A DNA stretch of 64,000 bases from CAWUIO01 sp963922455 (GTDB taxonomy: Bacteria > Bacteroidota > Bacteroidia > Cytophagales > Microscillaceae): assembly GCA_963922455.1 (NCBI GenBank), contig CAWUIO010000016.1:1-64000 (forward strand), read 5' to 3'. Below the pieces are notes generated by a model, which worked only from the letters and a program-made list of their open reading frames with translations, had not been told where the DNA came from and ran no database searches. Made by a program: the position numbers and the translations under genes. Of this stretch, positions 8,747 through 17,541 are shown in pieces. Numbering within the stretch: the first letter of the stretch is position 1; each line of letters begins with the position of its first letter.

Positions 8747-9247
8747 ATGGATATACAAGTAGGAATTATCATGGGAAGCCGTTCCGACCTGGATGTGATG
8801 CAGGAAGCGGCCCGGATCCTGGAAGAACTGGAAGTGGCTTACGAATTAGACATCGTATCGGCCCATCGCACCCCCCAACGCATGATGGATTATGCCCAAA
8901 ATGCCCGCTCCCGGGGGATAAAAGTGATTATTGCTGGGGCAGGAGGAGCAGCCCATTTGCCCGGGATGGTAGCCTCTATGACCAGCTTGCCGGTAATTGG
9001 GGTGCCCGTCAAATCGCGCAATTCTATTGATGGCTGGGACTCGATTTTGTCCATCTTGCAAATGCCCAATGGCGTACCTGTAGCAACAGTTGCCCTCAAC
9101 GCCGCTAAAAATGCGGGCTTATTGGCCGCTCAGATTTTAGGGGCCCAACAAACCGACATAGCCGAAAAACTAGATGCCTTCAAAAAAGCCCAGGCCGAAA
9201 AAGTAATTGCCGATGCTAAGCAAGTTCAGCAGGTTACTAAGCCCTAA
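8747..9247 (+). CDS. purE: 5-(carboxyamino)imidazole ribonucleotide mutase
   Basis: 166 residues, class I PurE, which moves the carboxyl of N5-CAIR to give CAIR in purine synthesis. The active-site signatures are GSRSD (residues ~10-14), SAHRTP and GAGGAAHLPGM, followed by the usual LPVIGVP segment. It works directly after PurK (6181-7347). The length is typical. Two structured repeats separate it from the DUF1080 gene. A hairpin follows the stop codon. Confidence 0.95.
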   Translation: MDIQVGIIMGSRSDLDVMQEAARILEELEVAYELDIVSAHRTPQRMMDYAQNARSRGIKVIIAGAGGAAHLPGMVASMTSLPVIGVPVKSRNSIDGWDSILSILQMPNGVPVATVALNAAKNAGLLAAQILGAQQTDIAEKLDAFKKAQAEKVIADAKQVQQVTKP

Positions 9248-9270
9248 AAGCCTGACTGAAAGGGGCTTTT
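9246..9270 (+). terminator. Probable terminator after purE
   Basis: AAAAGCC (9246-9252) pairs with GGCTTTT (9264-9270) across an 11-nt loop, starting in the purE stop codon; a run of six T follows shortly at 9277-9282. The stem is A/T-flanked and moderately strong. Confidence 0.45.
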
Positions 9271-9280
9271 GAGCCATTTT

Positions 9281-9313
9281 TTGCGCATTTTTCCGTTTTT
9301 TTTCCTATCTTCG
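9281..9313 (+). promoter_or_regulatory. Candidate Bacteroidota-type promoter for the FHA/PP2C/kinase block
   Basis: TTG at 9281-9283 and TATCTTCG at 9306-9313 are separated by 22 nt, close to the phylum pattern TTTG-N19-TAnnTTTG. The match lies between the purE hairpin and the ATG at 9344, which also argues against the upstream in-frame start at 9269. Confidence 0.45.
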
Positions 9314-9343
9314 TTGATTGAACGAATAGCCAAAACGATAGCC

Positions 9344-9973
9344 ATGAGTGATTTTAAGCTCTGCGAAAACGGACATTATTTTCCCAAAGGCCTAGAGGCA
9401 TGCCCCTATTGCCCTAAGACAGGGGGAGGAGGGCAGGCCAAGACCAGCCTGAGTGACTTGGAAAAACAATTTTTGAAGCAAGATAAACCGCCCTTAGGGG
9501 GCAGTAATATAGGAGGAATGGGTACCATGGGCAACTTGGGAAGTACTCAAATTTTTGACAACCCCTCCGAAAAGCTAGACCGTACCAAAATCTACGGGAA
9601 TGACGTTCCCTTTATGATTGGTGGGGGGAACAGCCCGGCACAATTTCAGCCCCAACCTCCCAGTCAAGGGCGTAAACTGGCCGGTTGGCTCGTTTCTTTT
9701 ACCATTGACCCCCTAGGGGCCGACTATAAACTCTATGAAGGCCGTAACTTGATTGGGGCTGACCCAGGATGTGATATTGTCATTCGGAATGATGCTGCGG
9801 TTTCGGGCCGTCACTTGACAATCTTGTACCGCATGGGTACGTTTAAATTCCGGGACGAACTCTCTACCAACGGTACCTTTGTAAATGATGTATTTGAAGA
9901 AGAAGGGAATCTCAAAGATGGGGATATGATCAAGATTGGAGATACCTTGTTCAAGTTTAGAAGTATTGCCTAA
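9344..9973 (+). CDS. Zinc-ribbon and FHA domain protein
   Basis: 209 residues from ATG 9344; the longer frame from 9269 would begin inside the predicted promoter. The N-terminus has CENGH and CPYC, a four-ligand zinc-ribbon pattern (Cys, His, Cys, Cys). A low-complexity Gly/Pro/Gln linker (~25-115) follows, then an FHA domain (~125-205) with GADPGCDI, SGRHLTI and STNGTFVN, the residues that read phosphothreonine. It opens a signalling block and ends 16 bp before the vWA-FHA gene. It probably docks on targets phosphorylated by the kinase at 14729-16387; this is inference from context. No signal peptide, so cytoplasmic. Confidence 0.82.
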   Translation: MSDFKLCENGHYFPKGLEACPYCPKTGGGGQAKTSLSDLEKQFLKQDKPPLGGSNIGGMGTMGNLGSTQIFDNPSEKLDRTKIYGNDVPFMIGGGNSPAQFQPQPPSQGRKLAGWLVSFTIDPLGADYKLYEGRNLIGADPGCDIVIRNDAAVSGRHLTILYRMGTFKFRDELSTNGTFVNDVFEEEGNLKDGDMIKIGDTLFKFRSIA

Positions 9974-9989
9974 GGGACCCCTAAACTGT

Positions 9990-11591
9990 ATGAAGACTGT
10001 TTGGAAATATCGGCTCACCTATACCCTTTGCTTGTTCTTCCTGAGTGGCTTGGGGCTAAGCGATGCCTCTTTATTTGCGCAAAGTTTTGAGGTGCTCAAT
10101 ACGGATGTAGAAAACTTTCCGCAAATCACTTCTATCGTCCAGTTTACTTCCGACCGGGAAGTCTTAGAATCAGATTTTGAGGTCCTGGACGATGACCGTA
10201 CCTCGCTTGGCTTTGTGATAAGCCCCCTTAACCGGGAAACGGCCCCCATAAAGGGCCGCATGGTGTTTTTTCTGGTAGATGCCTCGAGTTATACCACTGG
10301 CCCCGCCAATGTTAACTTTAAGAAAGCCCTCGATGAGGCCATCGGGTCCTATGCCGGCGAAAATGATGTAATTAATATTGGCTATTACGGAGAAGGGACC
10401 TCTGCCTCAGAACCCTACCGTCTTATTGAGCCCGACTTTAGCAATAATTTCTCGCTCATCCGGGACCGCTTACAAAACCGCATTATGCCTTCCCTGGACG
10501 ATAGCACCCAGAGCAATGTCTACGCGGCCCTCAAAGAATCCCTGGATTACATAAATGAAAGCCCTGATCTGGGTTTGAAGTCTTTGATTCTCCTTTCGGG
10601 GGCGGTTGACAACCGGGAGTCGGCATACCGCCCCGATGATATTATTGAGTTAGGTCTTCGCTACAATATCCCGATCCACTCCATCAATTATTTGATTGAA
10701 GACCAATCTGACCCAGAAATATTCTCCCGTATTAGCTTAAAAACTCAGGGTATTAGCCAAAATGTGCGCTCAAGGAGTGAAATAAAAAACACCATTGGGA
10801 ATATATTTGACAGTCGGGCCAGCAATCAAGAGGCCTCCATGAGTCAGTACGCTATCAGTTTTGAGACTTTAGCCAGTGCCGGTGTGGGGGTCTTGCAATA
10901 TACATTAGTCTACCGGGAAGAACCCGAAGTGATCACCAACTACGAGGTAAGTAGCGTGAGCCGAAACCCCGGCAGTGGGGGGATTTTTAGCGATTACGGT
11001 TTTTACATCATTGTAGGCCTCGGCATTGCCCTCGGGATTGGGTACTGGTATTATAATGAACTGCAAATCCGCCGGGCGGAGGAAGAGGAAGCCGAAGCCG
11101 AGTTGCTAGCCGAGCAGCAAGCCCAAAAGCAGGAAATAGAGCAGCAAGAACAAGGCTTGGTGCAAGACTTACAAGACCGAAACCGGCGTTTACAAGATCA
11201 ATTGCGGTCTAAAGAACAAGAATTGGCCAAAAAAATTGAAGAAGCTCCCACCGTAGCGACCCCCCAAAAGATTGATATGAAAAACACGATGATTTCCGGA
11301 GGGGGAGGGGCGCCCGTCTTTAAAGTGGCCGCCGGTGCCTATTCGGAAAATCATCCCTTGAACAAACCCACGATGACCATCGGCAGAAACCCCTCCAATG
11401 ACATCGTGATCCCCGAGCAAACGGTCTCTTCCAAACACGCAACCATCACGGTAGAAAAAGGAAATTTCTTTATTCAAGATTTGGGAAGTACCAATGGAAC
11501 CTTTGTTAACGGTTCTCGGGTGCAAGGAAAAATCTTAAAATCTGGAGACTTGATAAAATTAGGAGCGGCCCAGTGTCGTTTTGAGTTATAG
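9990..11591 (+). CDS. Membrane-anchored vWA-like and FHA domain protein
   Basis: 533 residues from ATG 9990, which gives a signal sequence (TYTLCLFFLSGLGL..SLFAQ); an in-frame ATG at 9936 lies inside the previous gene. The exported region (~45-325) resembles a von Willebrand A domain: the segment VFFLVDASS corresponds to a MIDAS strand, although the canonical DxSxS is altered to DASS. One membrane helix (~333-355, GFYIIVGLGIALGIGYWYY), a Glu/Gln-rich coiled coil (~360-420), and a cytoplasmic FHA domain (~447-532; IGRNPSNDIV, SSKHATI, STNGTFVNG) follow. It may link an external event to phosphothreonine signalling inside. It is spaced 15 bp from the PP2C gene, hence likely one operon. Confidence 0.8.
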   Translation: MKTVWKYRLTYTLCLFFLSGLGLSDASLFAQSFEVLNTDVENFPQITSIVQFTSDREVLESDFEVLDDDRTSLGFVISPLNRETAPIKGRMVFFLVDASSYTTGPANVNFKKALDEAIGSYAGENDVINIGYYGEGTSASEPYRLIEPDFSNNFSLIRDRLQNRIMPSLDDSTQSNVYAALKESLDYINESPDLGLKSLILLSGAVDNRESAYRPDDIIELGLRYNIPIHSINYLIEDQSDPEIFSRISLKTQGISQNVRSRSEIKNTIGNIFDSRASNQEASMSQYAISFETLASAGVGVLQYTLVYREEPEVITNYEVSSVSRNPGSGGIFSDYGFYIIVGLGIALGIGYWYYNELQIRRAEEEEAEAELLAEQQAQKQEIEQQEQGLVQDLQDRNRRLQDQLRSKEQELAKKIEEAPTVATPQKIDMKNTMISGGGGAPVFKVAAGAYSENHPLNKPTMTIGRNPSNDIVIPEQTVSSKHATITVEKGNFFIQDLGSTNGTFVNGSRVQGKILKSGDLIKLGAAQCRFEL

Positions 11592-11606
11592 AACTGAATC
11601 TAAGGT

Positions 11607-13055
11607 ATGCATACGGAGGCAAGTAGAATATTTAAGTTTGGTAACCACACCGATATAGGCAAGGTCCGCGAAGAAAACCAGGACTTTATGGGCTTTTTCG
11701 AGAATGAGAATGGGGCCATATTTGTCGTGTGTGACGGGATGGGCGGACACGCCGGAGGAAAATTTGCCGCCCATATGGCCGTACAGTCTATCCGTCTCTT
11801 TTTTGAAAATCAATTTTACCCCCAGGCCCGGGAAGGGATTTTTCAGGCTATTCAATACGCCAATCAAGAAATCTACCAACGCTCCCAAATGAACATCGAG
11901 TTGCGGGGTATGGGCACCACTTGTGTGGTGATGCTTCTTCGTGGAAACGATATTTATTACGGCCACGTAGGAGATAGCCGCCTGTATTTGAATGATGCCG
12001 GAGGGATTCAAAGACTTACTCAAGATCACTCCTTTGTCCAGGCCTTGATAGACCAAGGCATGATTACCGAAGAAGAAGCACTTAGCCACCCCCGACGGAA
12101 TGAATTACTCCGGGCATTGGGGATTCAGGAATTTGTGGACGTCACGGTTTGTGAGGAACCCGTGATTGCCCGTACCGGCGATCAATACCTATTGTGTACA
12201 GATGGTTTAACGGGACTGGTAAGTGATGCGGGTATTAAAGAAATTTTAGAACAAGCCCTAGGGGCCCAGGCCAAAGCCCAACGATTGGTGGAGGTGGCTA
12301 ATGTCTTTGGAGGTATTGACAATACCACGGTGCAACTGGTAGAAATCACCCGGGGAGCCAGTGCCGCCCAGCTTAGTTCCGAAAGTGGGGCCGGAGCAAA
12401 ATCCAATTTTGATCCACCCCCACAAACAAATACATTCTCCTATTCCAAGCCAAAAATGGAAACCGTCCAGCCCCTAGAAGAGGAGTCTTACCAGGAGGGG
12501 CAAGGCCGGTCCCGGGGAGAAGAAATCAGCTTCAGTACCACCGACGATGTGGATTACCGCTCTTGGATTATTCGAGGCTTCTTGATCATCTTTGCTTTGG
12601 TAGCACTTTCCATCTTATACCAGCAAACGATTGGCCAATACCATGTTTTGGGCGGTTCGGGCAGTTATGAAAAGGATAAAGAAAAGGCTTTAAGTTTAGA
12701 GATTCAATTTTACGAAATGTTTTGGGCCCAATATCCTGGGCTTAAAAAATTAAAAGATAAATACGACCGTACGGTAGAAAAAATCAACCAAACCGTGGAA
12801 TCCATAAAGAAAATTGAAGATTATAGTCGCAAAACCTATCAAAAAGTGGATAGCCTTTTGAACGACAAACGGGTCCGCCGGATTGTGAACAGCCTAGAAA
12901 ATAACCGAGAAAGCCTGCTGAATTTGGCCGACCGGTATCGATCTAAAGTGGACTGGATCTTACAAGCCAATGGCGTAAATACCGAAGAAGAACTTCGTCG
13001 CCTGGATTCCCTGATCATTCCCCTGGAAGATCCATTCGCCTCCCCCACCGAATAA
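11607..13055 (+). CDS. PP2C-type Ser/Thr protein phosphatase with membrane anchor
   Basis: 482 residues. The N-terminal ~245 residues are a bacterial PP2C domain: VREENQD, VVCDGMGGHAGG, GTTCVV, HVGDSRLY, TQDHS and LLCTDGLTG give the metal-binding aspartates and catalytic fold. A Gly/Ser/Pro-rich linker leads to one membrane helix (~319-339) and an external coiled coil of ~130 residues. It most likely reverses phosphorylation by the kinase two genes downstream. A hairpin with T-tract follows, so the kinase pair may be a separate transcript. Confidence 0.92.
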   Translation: MHTEASRIFKFGNHTDIGKVREENQDFMGFFENENGAIFVVCDGMGGHAGGKFAAHMAVQSIRLFFENQFYPQAREGIFQAIQYANQEIYQRSQMNIELRGMGTTCVVMLLRGNDIYYGHVGDSRLYLNDAGGIQRLTQDHSFVQALIDQGMITEEEALSHPRRNELLRALGIQEFVDVTVCEEPVIARTGDQYLLCTDGLTGLVSDAGIKEILEQALGAQAKAQRLVEVANVFGGIDNTTVQLVEITRGASAAQLSSESGAGAKSNFDPPPQTNTFSYSKPKMETVQPLEEESYQEGQGRSRGEEISFSTTDDVDYRSWIIRGFLIIFALVALSILYQQTIGQYHVLGGSGSYEKDKEKALSLEIQFYEMFWAQYPGLKKLKDKYDRTVEKINQTVESIKKIEDYSRKTYQKVDSLLNDKRVRRIVNSLENNRESLLNLADRYRSKVDWILQANGVNTEEELRRLDSLIIPLEDPFASPTE

Positions 13056-13067
13056 TACCTGAAATTG

Positions 13068-13089
13068 ATGGGCTTTTGTCCCATTTTTT
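13068..13089 (+). terminator. Possible terminator after the PP2C gene
   Basis: ATGGG (13068-13072) pairs with CCCAT (13080-13084) over a 7-nt loop and is followed by TTTTTT. The stem is only 5 bp. A -7-like TACTTTTG lies downstream at 13112-13119 and may serve the next gene, but no clear -33 element precedes it. Confidence 0.4.
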
Positions 13090-13230
13090 ACGGGTCTTCT
13101 GAAATATATTGTACTTTTGTAAGTATCCAGTAATAATTCTTAAAAGGAAAAGTATTTAAGGAAACCTTTTTGGGCATTTTTGCCGCAGTGCGATGTGCCT
13201 GAGTTTTGCTAGATTAATGCCAAACAGAAC

Positions 13231-14703
13231 ATGACGGGGGAGAAGATTTTAAATTATCGGATTGAAAATTTAACGGATGATAATCAACTGTATCGCTCCT
13301 TCTTGGCGACACATACTCAGTTTTCCAAAAAAGTTTTAATCAAAAGCATCAAGCCCTTTGGTAGCCTGGAAGACAATGCTGAGTTCCGGGAAGAGATCAA
13401 ACGCTTGTCCCAAATCCAACATCCCCACGTGGTTACCCTCTACGACCAAGTAGAAACCGAACAAGAATTATATCTAATCTTTGAATACATCGAGGGCAAA
13501 ACCCTTTCTGATTATATCAATCAAATCAGTGGCCCCATTCCGGCGCAAAGAGCCGCCTATCTTATGGCGAAAATTTTGGATGCCTTTGCCCAGATTCACC
13601 AGAAAGTGATCTTCGGAGGGGCCGTCCATGCTTCCAATTTGCTGGTGTGGGAAGATGAAGAGGTAAAAGTATTAGACTTGGCTTTGAGTCGGTTTTTCCA
13701 CCGAAAAAACCTCGAGGCCGGCGATGTAGAATCGCTCTCCTATGCCAGCCCCGAATGGTATCAAGAACAGAAACTGGGGATTAGTAGTGACATATACTCC
13801 TTAGGCATCTTATTTTATTACATGCTAGCAGGCCAGCACCCGTATGGTGCCTACACCTCCGAGCAACTACGGCAGGGAGTTCCTAATCATGAATTACCAG
13901 ATATCCGGAATTTTTATCCCTCGGTACCCGCGTCTTTGTGGACGATTATTAAAAAAGCTACCTCGCTCGACCCAAGAGAACGCTATGCTAGTAGCCAAGC
14001 TTTTAAAGCAGATATCTTACAAGCCGATTTTAGCCCTTCCCAAGTCATTGAGCCAAGCCCTGTTCCCGAAGCTGGGCCAAATACCCCCAATCAGCCAAGT
14101 TATACCGAAGAAGTGAAGCGAGAGGATGTTGTCTTTATCAACCTTCCGCTTTTTATTTTGATTGGTTTACTCGTATTTATGAGTGTGCTCCTCCTACGTT
14201 TTAATCGTGGCGAAGAGCAAGTAAGCAGCCAAGTAATCTACGAAATTACCAACACCCAATCCATACGACAGCGACAAGACTCCATTGCCCAGGCTCAAGA
14301 AAAACAGGCTATTGCCGATAGTATTCGTATCTTAAGCCTGGCCAATCGTAAGCAGAACTTTGAAATTTACATTCACAAAGTCAAAAGAGGGGAAAATTTG
14401 GAGTATTTAGCCCAAAGATATTATACCAACCCCGATTCTTTGCGGAGCTTAAACAATATGGAGGGAGTTAGCAATACGGCCCGACTCCGGGCCCGAGAAG
14501 GAATAAAAATAAAAATCCGGGCTTTGTATAGCATGAAACGAGGGGAAAGCCTATACGATGTGAGCCGTAAGTTTGGGGTAAGCCACCTGGCCTTGCGGCA
14601 AACCAATCAACTGTTTGCCAAAGAACCTGAGCCTGGAGAAGAACCCGAGCCCATTGTATTTGAAGGAAAACAGTTGGTGATCCCTCTGATTGCGGCAAAT
14701 TAG
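13231..14703 (+). CDS. Pseudokinase with transmembrane segment and two LysM domains
   Basis: 490 residues. The first ~265 align by eye with the active kinase encoded next door, including a retained lysine (VLIKSIKP) and the SDIYSLGILFYYMLAGQHPYG lobe. The glycine-rich loop is lost (LTDDNQLYRSFLA), the HRD..N catalytic loop reads FGGAVHASN, and the DFG site reads DLA, so catalysis is not expected. A membrane helix (~300-322) is followed outside by two LysM-like units (~380-412, HKVKRGENLEYLAQRYY; ~430-462, MKRGESLYDVSRKFG), which usually bind peptidoglycan. It may sense cell wall and regulate the partner kinase allosterically; that is inference. Confidence 0.82.
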   Translation: MTGEKILNYRIENLTDDNQLYRSFLATHTQFSKKVLIKSIKPFGSLEDNAEFREEIKRLSQIQHPHVVTLYDQVETEQELYLIFEYIEGKTLSDYINQISGPIPAQRAAYLMAKILDAFAQIHQKVIFGGAVHASNLLVWEDEEVKVLDLALSRFFHRKNLEAGDVESLSYASPEWYQEQKLGISSDIYSLGILFYYMLAGQHPYGAYTSEQLRQGVPNHELPDIRNFYPSVPASLWTIIKKATSLDPRERYASSQAFKADILQADFSPSQVIEPSPVPEAGPNTPNQPSYTEEVKREDVVFINLPLFILIGLLVFMSVLLLRFNRGEEQVSSQVIYEITNTQSIRQRQDSIAQAQEKQAIADSIRILSLANRKQNFEIYIHKVKRGENLEYLAQRYYTNPDSLRSLNNMEGVSNTARLRAREGIKIKIRALYSMKRGESLYDVSRKFGVSHLALRQTNQLFAKEPEPGEEPEPIVFEGKQLVIPLIAAN

Positions 14704-14728
14704 AATTCAAGCAATACGTAGAAGCACG

Positions 14729-16387
14729 ATGATAGGAGAGCGCATACTAAACTATAAAATTGAGGCCCTTTTGGGTGAAGGAGGAGTGGGCAGAGTCTAC
14801 CTGGCCAGTCATACCCAGCTAGGCCGTAAAGTGGCCATCAAGATTCTTCATCCCCACTTAGTGAGTAACCCGGAAATTCGTCAACGTTTTCGTCTAGAAG
14901 CCGCTACTCTCTCCGACCTCAAACATATAAACCTCATCACGCTTTACGATTACTTAGAAGATGAGAGAGGCCTTTTCTTAATCACCGAATATGCCGAAGG
15001 TAGCTCGCTTGACCATTATATTGCCCATCGTACAGGACCTATTCCCGAGAAAAAAGCCCTTTTCTTTTTTGAGCAAATTCTAGATGGACTTGCTTATGCC
15101 CACAAACGCGGAATCGTTCATCGCGATATAAAGCCCTCCAATCTGATCATCACCCGAGAAGCCGATGTCAAGATTCTCGATTTTGGTATTGCCAAAATAC
15201 TCAAAGCCGAGCAGAACTCCCTGACCCAAACGGGCGCCCGTTTAGGTACCATTTTATATATGAGCCCCGAACAAGTCCAAGGCAAAAAGGTCGATCAGCG
15301 TACCGATATTTACTCTTTGGGAATTACTTTGTTCGAGATGCTCACGGGCAAGCACCCTTTTGAGGCCTATAAAAATTCAGAATACGAAATATATCGCCAA
15401 ATTTTACACGAAACGCTTCCCCAAGCTCGGGATTTTTACCCCATTGTAAGTGATCACCTGCAATCAGTAATAGAGAAAGCTACCGCCAAAGACCCCCAAG
15501 ACCGATATGCCAGCTGTGAAGAATTTAAAATAGCACTTGGCCTCCAAGGCCCAAGCATGAGTCAAGGAAATATCACCAACCCTGGGCTTACCAATCCAGA
15601 AATGGGGAATTTTGTTCCTCCTCCAACCAGCAAACCCGAGGAAGTAAGCCGTAAACCGGAAACTCCTAGCCCTCAGCAGGAAGATGCCTTAGATGAAAGA
15701 AGAGAACGGAACAATACGCTGCTTTACGTGATTCTGGGGGTGCTTATTGTTGTGTCTAGTGTGCTTATCTACTTTGAGTTGACCCGGGTGCCCAATCCTC
15801 CAAACGATAGTAAGGCCACCGTTCATTGGCGGGATGAAATAGATGCCCCCGATACTGGGCCCGAAGTGATTAATCGTACAGAAAACCTTAGCGACGACGA
15901 ACCTCAAGTAGAGGAAGGACCCTCTCCCAATGAACTCCTTTTGGACAGCTTAAATCTAGAAAAGGAAAAAATTCAAGAAATTGTTGACCTCCTAAGCAAA
16001 GAACGCCGCGAATCTTTGCTCCAAGACTTTCTTCTCGATAACCAATTGGAGGAAGGGGAATTTGGGGAATATGTGATCCGGGTTACCGTAGCCAACCAGC
16101 GGGAAGATGCTGAGTTTAAAGACATTGTGATAAAAGTACAGTATTTTGACGATCAAAATGAAGTAATCAAAGAAATTGAAAAAGAGTTGGAGCCCGTAAA
16201 GCCAGGACAGACTTTCGCGTTTCAAATCCGGGAGATGATTGAAGCCTACCAGCACGGCGTTTCTGTCTCAGAAATTGAAGTAAAAGACCTCGAGGCCCCA
16301 CCTACTTTGGATTCACTTCAAACCGAATTGCTTTTACTAGATGACAAAATACAGGAGCTTAAAATTAAGATAGAAGACGAGGAATAG
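14729..16387 (+). CDS. Transmembrane serine/threonine protein kinase
   Basis: 552 residues from ATG 14729 (MIGERILNYKIE), parallel to the start of the pseudokinase (MTGEKILNYRIE). All catalytic elements are present: GEGGVGRV loop, VAIKIL lysine, HRDIKPSN (~130), DFGIAK (~150), GTILYMSPEQ and DIYSLGITLFEML. A Pro/Ser/Glu-rich juxtamembrane stretch leads to one membrane helix (~331-351), then an acidic external region with a coiled coil and a possible small beta domain. PknB-like architecture without PASTA domains. Targets probably include the FHA proteins upstream. A degenerate structured repeat begins 12 bp after the stop. Confidence 0.93.
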   Translation: MIGERILNYKIEALLGEGGVGRVYLASHTQLGRKVAIKILHPHLVSNPEIRQRFRLEAATLSDLKHINLITLYDYLEDERGLFLITEYAEGSSLDHYIAHRTGPIPEKKALFFFEQILDGLAYAHKRGIVHRDIKPSNLIITREADVKILDFGIAKILKAEQNSLTQTGARLGTILYMSPEQVQGKKVDQRTDIYSLGITLFEMLTGKHPFEAYKNSEYEIYRQILHETLPQARDFYPIVSDHLQSVIEKATAKDPQDRYASCEEFKIALGLQGPSMSQGNITNPGLTNPEMGNFVPPPTSKPEEVSRKPETPSPQQEDALDERRERNNTLLYVILGVLIVVSSVLIYFELTRVPNPPNDSKATVHWRDEIDAPDTGPEVINRTENLSDDEPQVEEGPSPNELLLDSLNLEKEKIQEIVDLLSKERRESLLQDFLLDNQLEEGEFGEYVIRVTVANQREDAEFKDIVIKVQYFDDQNEVIKEIEKELEPVKPGQTFAFQIREMIEAYQHGVSVSEIEVKDLEAPPTLDSLQTELLLLDDKIQELKIKIEDEE

Positions 16388-16398
16388 CCATAGCACGT

Positions 16399-16539
16399 GG
16401 GGCTTCCCAAAGCCCTTATCCCCTAGTGCCAAACTTCACACATTGTATCCTGGGCTTTGGTCGGGCTTGCCAGCCAAGCCGGAGCCGGCCCACGCCCAGC
16501 CAGCGGCGGTCTCCGCTCTTCGAGTGGCATCCCTAAGCC
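16399..16539 (-). repeat. Structured intergenic repeat, copy 3 (diverged)
   Basis: Its ends are GGCTTAGGGAT and GGGAAGCCCC in its own orientation. The inner stem has a completely different sequence, CCAAAGCCC with GGGCTTTGG, and still pairs over 9 bp. The central core is poorly conserved. It fills the space between two convergent genes, with the GCCCC end 11 bp after the kinase stop codon. Confidence 0.7.
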
Positions 16540-16546
16540 GAAATGA

Positions 16547-17458
16547 TTATAAATTGTGGATATTTCGTTCCAAGAGTAGCTCCAACATACCGTCTTTTAA
16601 GCCCACTTTGGGTATGATCATCTCATGCGCACCAGCGGCTTCCATACTAGATACATACAGATCGGTAGCGGGAATAATGGTTTCGGCTCTATCGGGGTTC
16701 AGTTTGAAGATATCCATACGCTCTTGCTCACTAAACTCAGCCAAATAATGCCGCAGTACTTTTAGGTCATCTCGGTGCAACCGTCTATCACCCGGATTAA
16801 TCAGGTTATAGGCTTTGTTGATATTGCCCCCGGTACCTATAGCAACGATAGGCCGGTAAGGCATTTCTTTCTGTATGTGGATACGTATCCAGTCCATGAG
16901 TTCTTGTAAACTGCTCATGTAGCTATTACCCCGGATCTGCCGTAGTGAGCCAATCGGAAAGGAGTGCCCCGTAATTTTATCCTGCCCGCGGTAGAGGTTT
17001 ACCTCAGTACTACCTCCGCCTACATCGGTATGTAAGTAGCATTGTTCCGGTTCCAAATACTTTTGAATTACGCGACTCAGCACTTCGGCTTCATCTTGCC
17101 CCGTAATAATTTGTAGCCGCAAACCAGTCTCTTCGTAAATGACATCTATTAACTTCTCGCCATTATGAGCCTCCCGAAAGGCAGAGGTAGCATAGGCCAA
17201 GACATCATCTACCTCGTGCAGATCAATTAACATTTGAAAGACCTGCATAAGCTTTCGGAGTTGACCTGCTTTTTTAGAGCTAATTTTCCGCTTAAAAAAA
17301 ACATCTTTACCGAGCCGAAGGGGAAATCGGGTATATTCAATATCTTTGAAAGAACATTGAGGTAAATCTTCCTCATCTTTGGGCGGCTGATCCCAAATTA
17401 CCCGACTAATCAGCATCCTGGCGCCATTGGAGCCTATATCAATCGCCGCAAATTTCAC
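16547..17458 (-). CDS. Ppx/GppA family phosphatase
   Basis: 303 residues; an actin-fold (ASKHA) phosphatase acting on polyphosphate or guanosine pentaphosphate. It starts KFAAIDIGSNGARMLI, the phosphate-1 loop, and has DVGGGSTEV, the phosphate-2 loop, at ~145-155; AYATSAFREA and GTGGNINK are also typical. It consists of the catalytic domain only and lacks the C-terminal HD-like domain of long exopolyphosphatases. It is divergent from folA with 83 bp between. A promoter-like sequence lies just upstream. Whether it degrades polyphosphate or pppGpp cannot be read here. Confidence 0.88.
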   Translation of the reverse strand: MKFAAIDIGSNGARMLISRVIWDQPPKDEEDLPQCSFKDIEYTRFPLRLGKDVFFKRKISSKKAGQLRKLMQVFQMLIDLHEVDDVLAYATSAFREAHNGEKLIDVIYEETGLRLQIITGQDEAEVLSRVIQKYLEPEQCYLHTDVGGGSTEVNLYRGQDKITGHSFPIGSLRQIRGNSYMSSLQELMDWIRIHIQKEMPYRPIVAIGTGGNINKAYNLINPGDRRLHRDDLKVLRHYLAEFSEQERMDIFKLNPDRAETIIPATDLYVSSMEAAGAHEMIIPKVGLKDGMLELLLERNIHNL

Positions 17459-17482
17459 ACAAATTGGAATTTAATTAAGTCT

Positions 17483-17511
17483 CAAAATTACGATACAAAT
17501 TTCAAAAACAA
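17483..17511 (-). promoter_or_regulatory. Candidate promoter for the Ppx/GppA gene
   Basis: On the minus strand TTG (17511-17509) is followed after 18 nt by TAATTTTG (17490-17483), matching the Bacteroidota form TTTG-N19-TAnnTTTG. This would give a leader of only ~18 nt. Confidence 0.5.
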
Positions 17512-17541
17512 GACCTCAGACAACAATCTCTCACGAAACCT

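Noticed and set aside
9344..16387. Type VI secretion regulatory cluster
   Set aside because: Kinase, phosphatase and FHA genes alone are not enough; no Tss/Vgr/Hcp-like gene occurs in the window.
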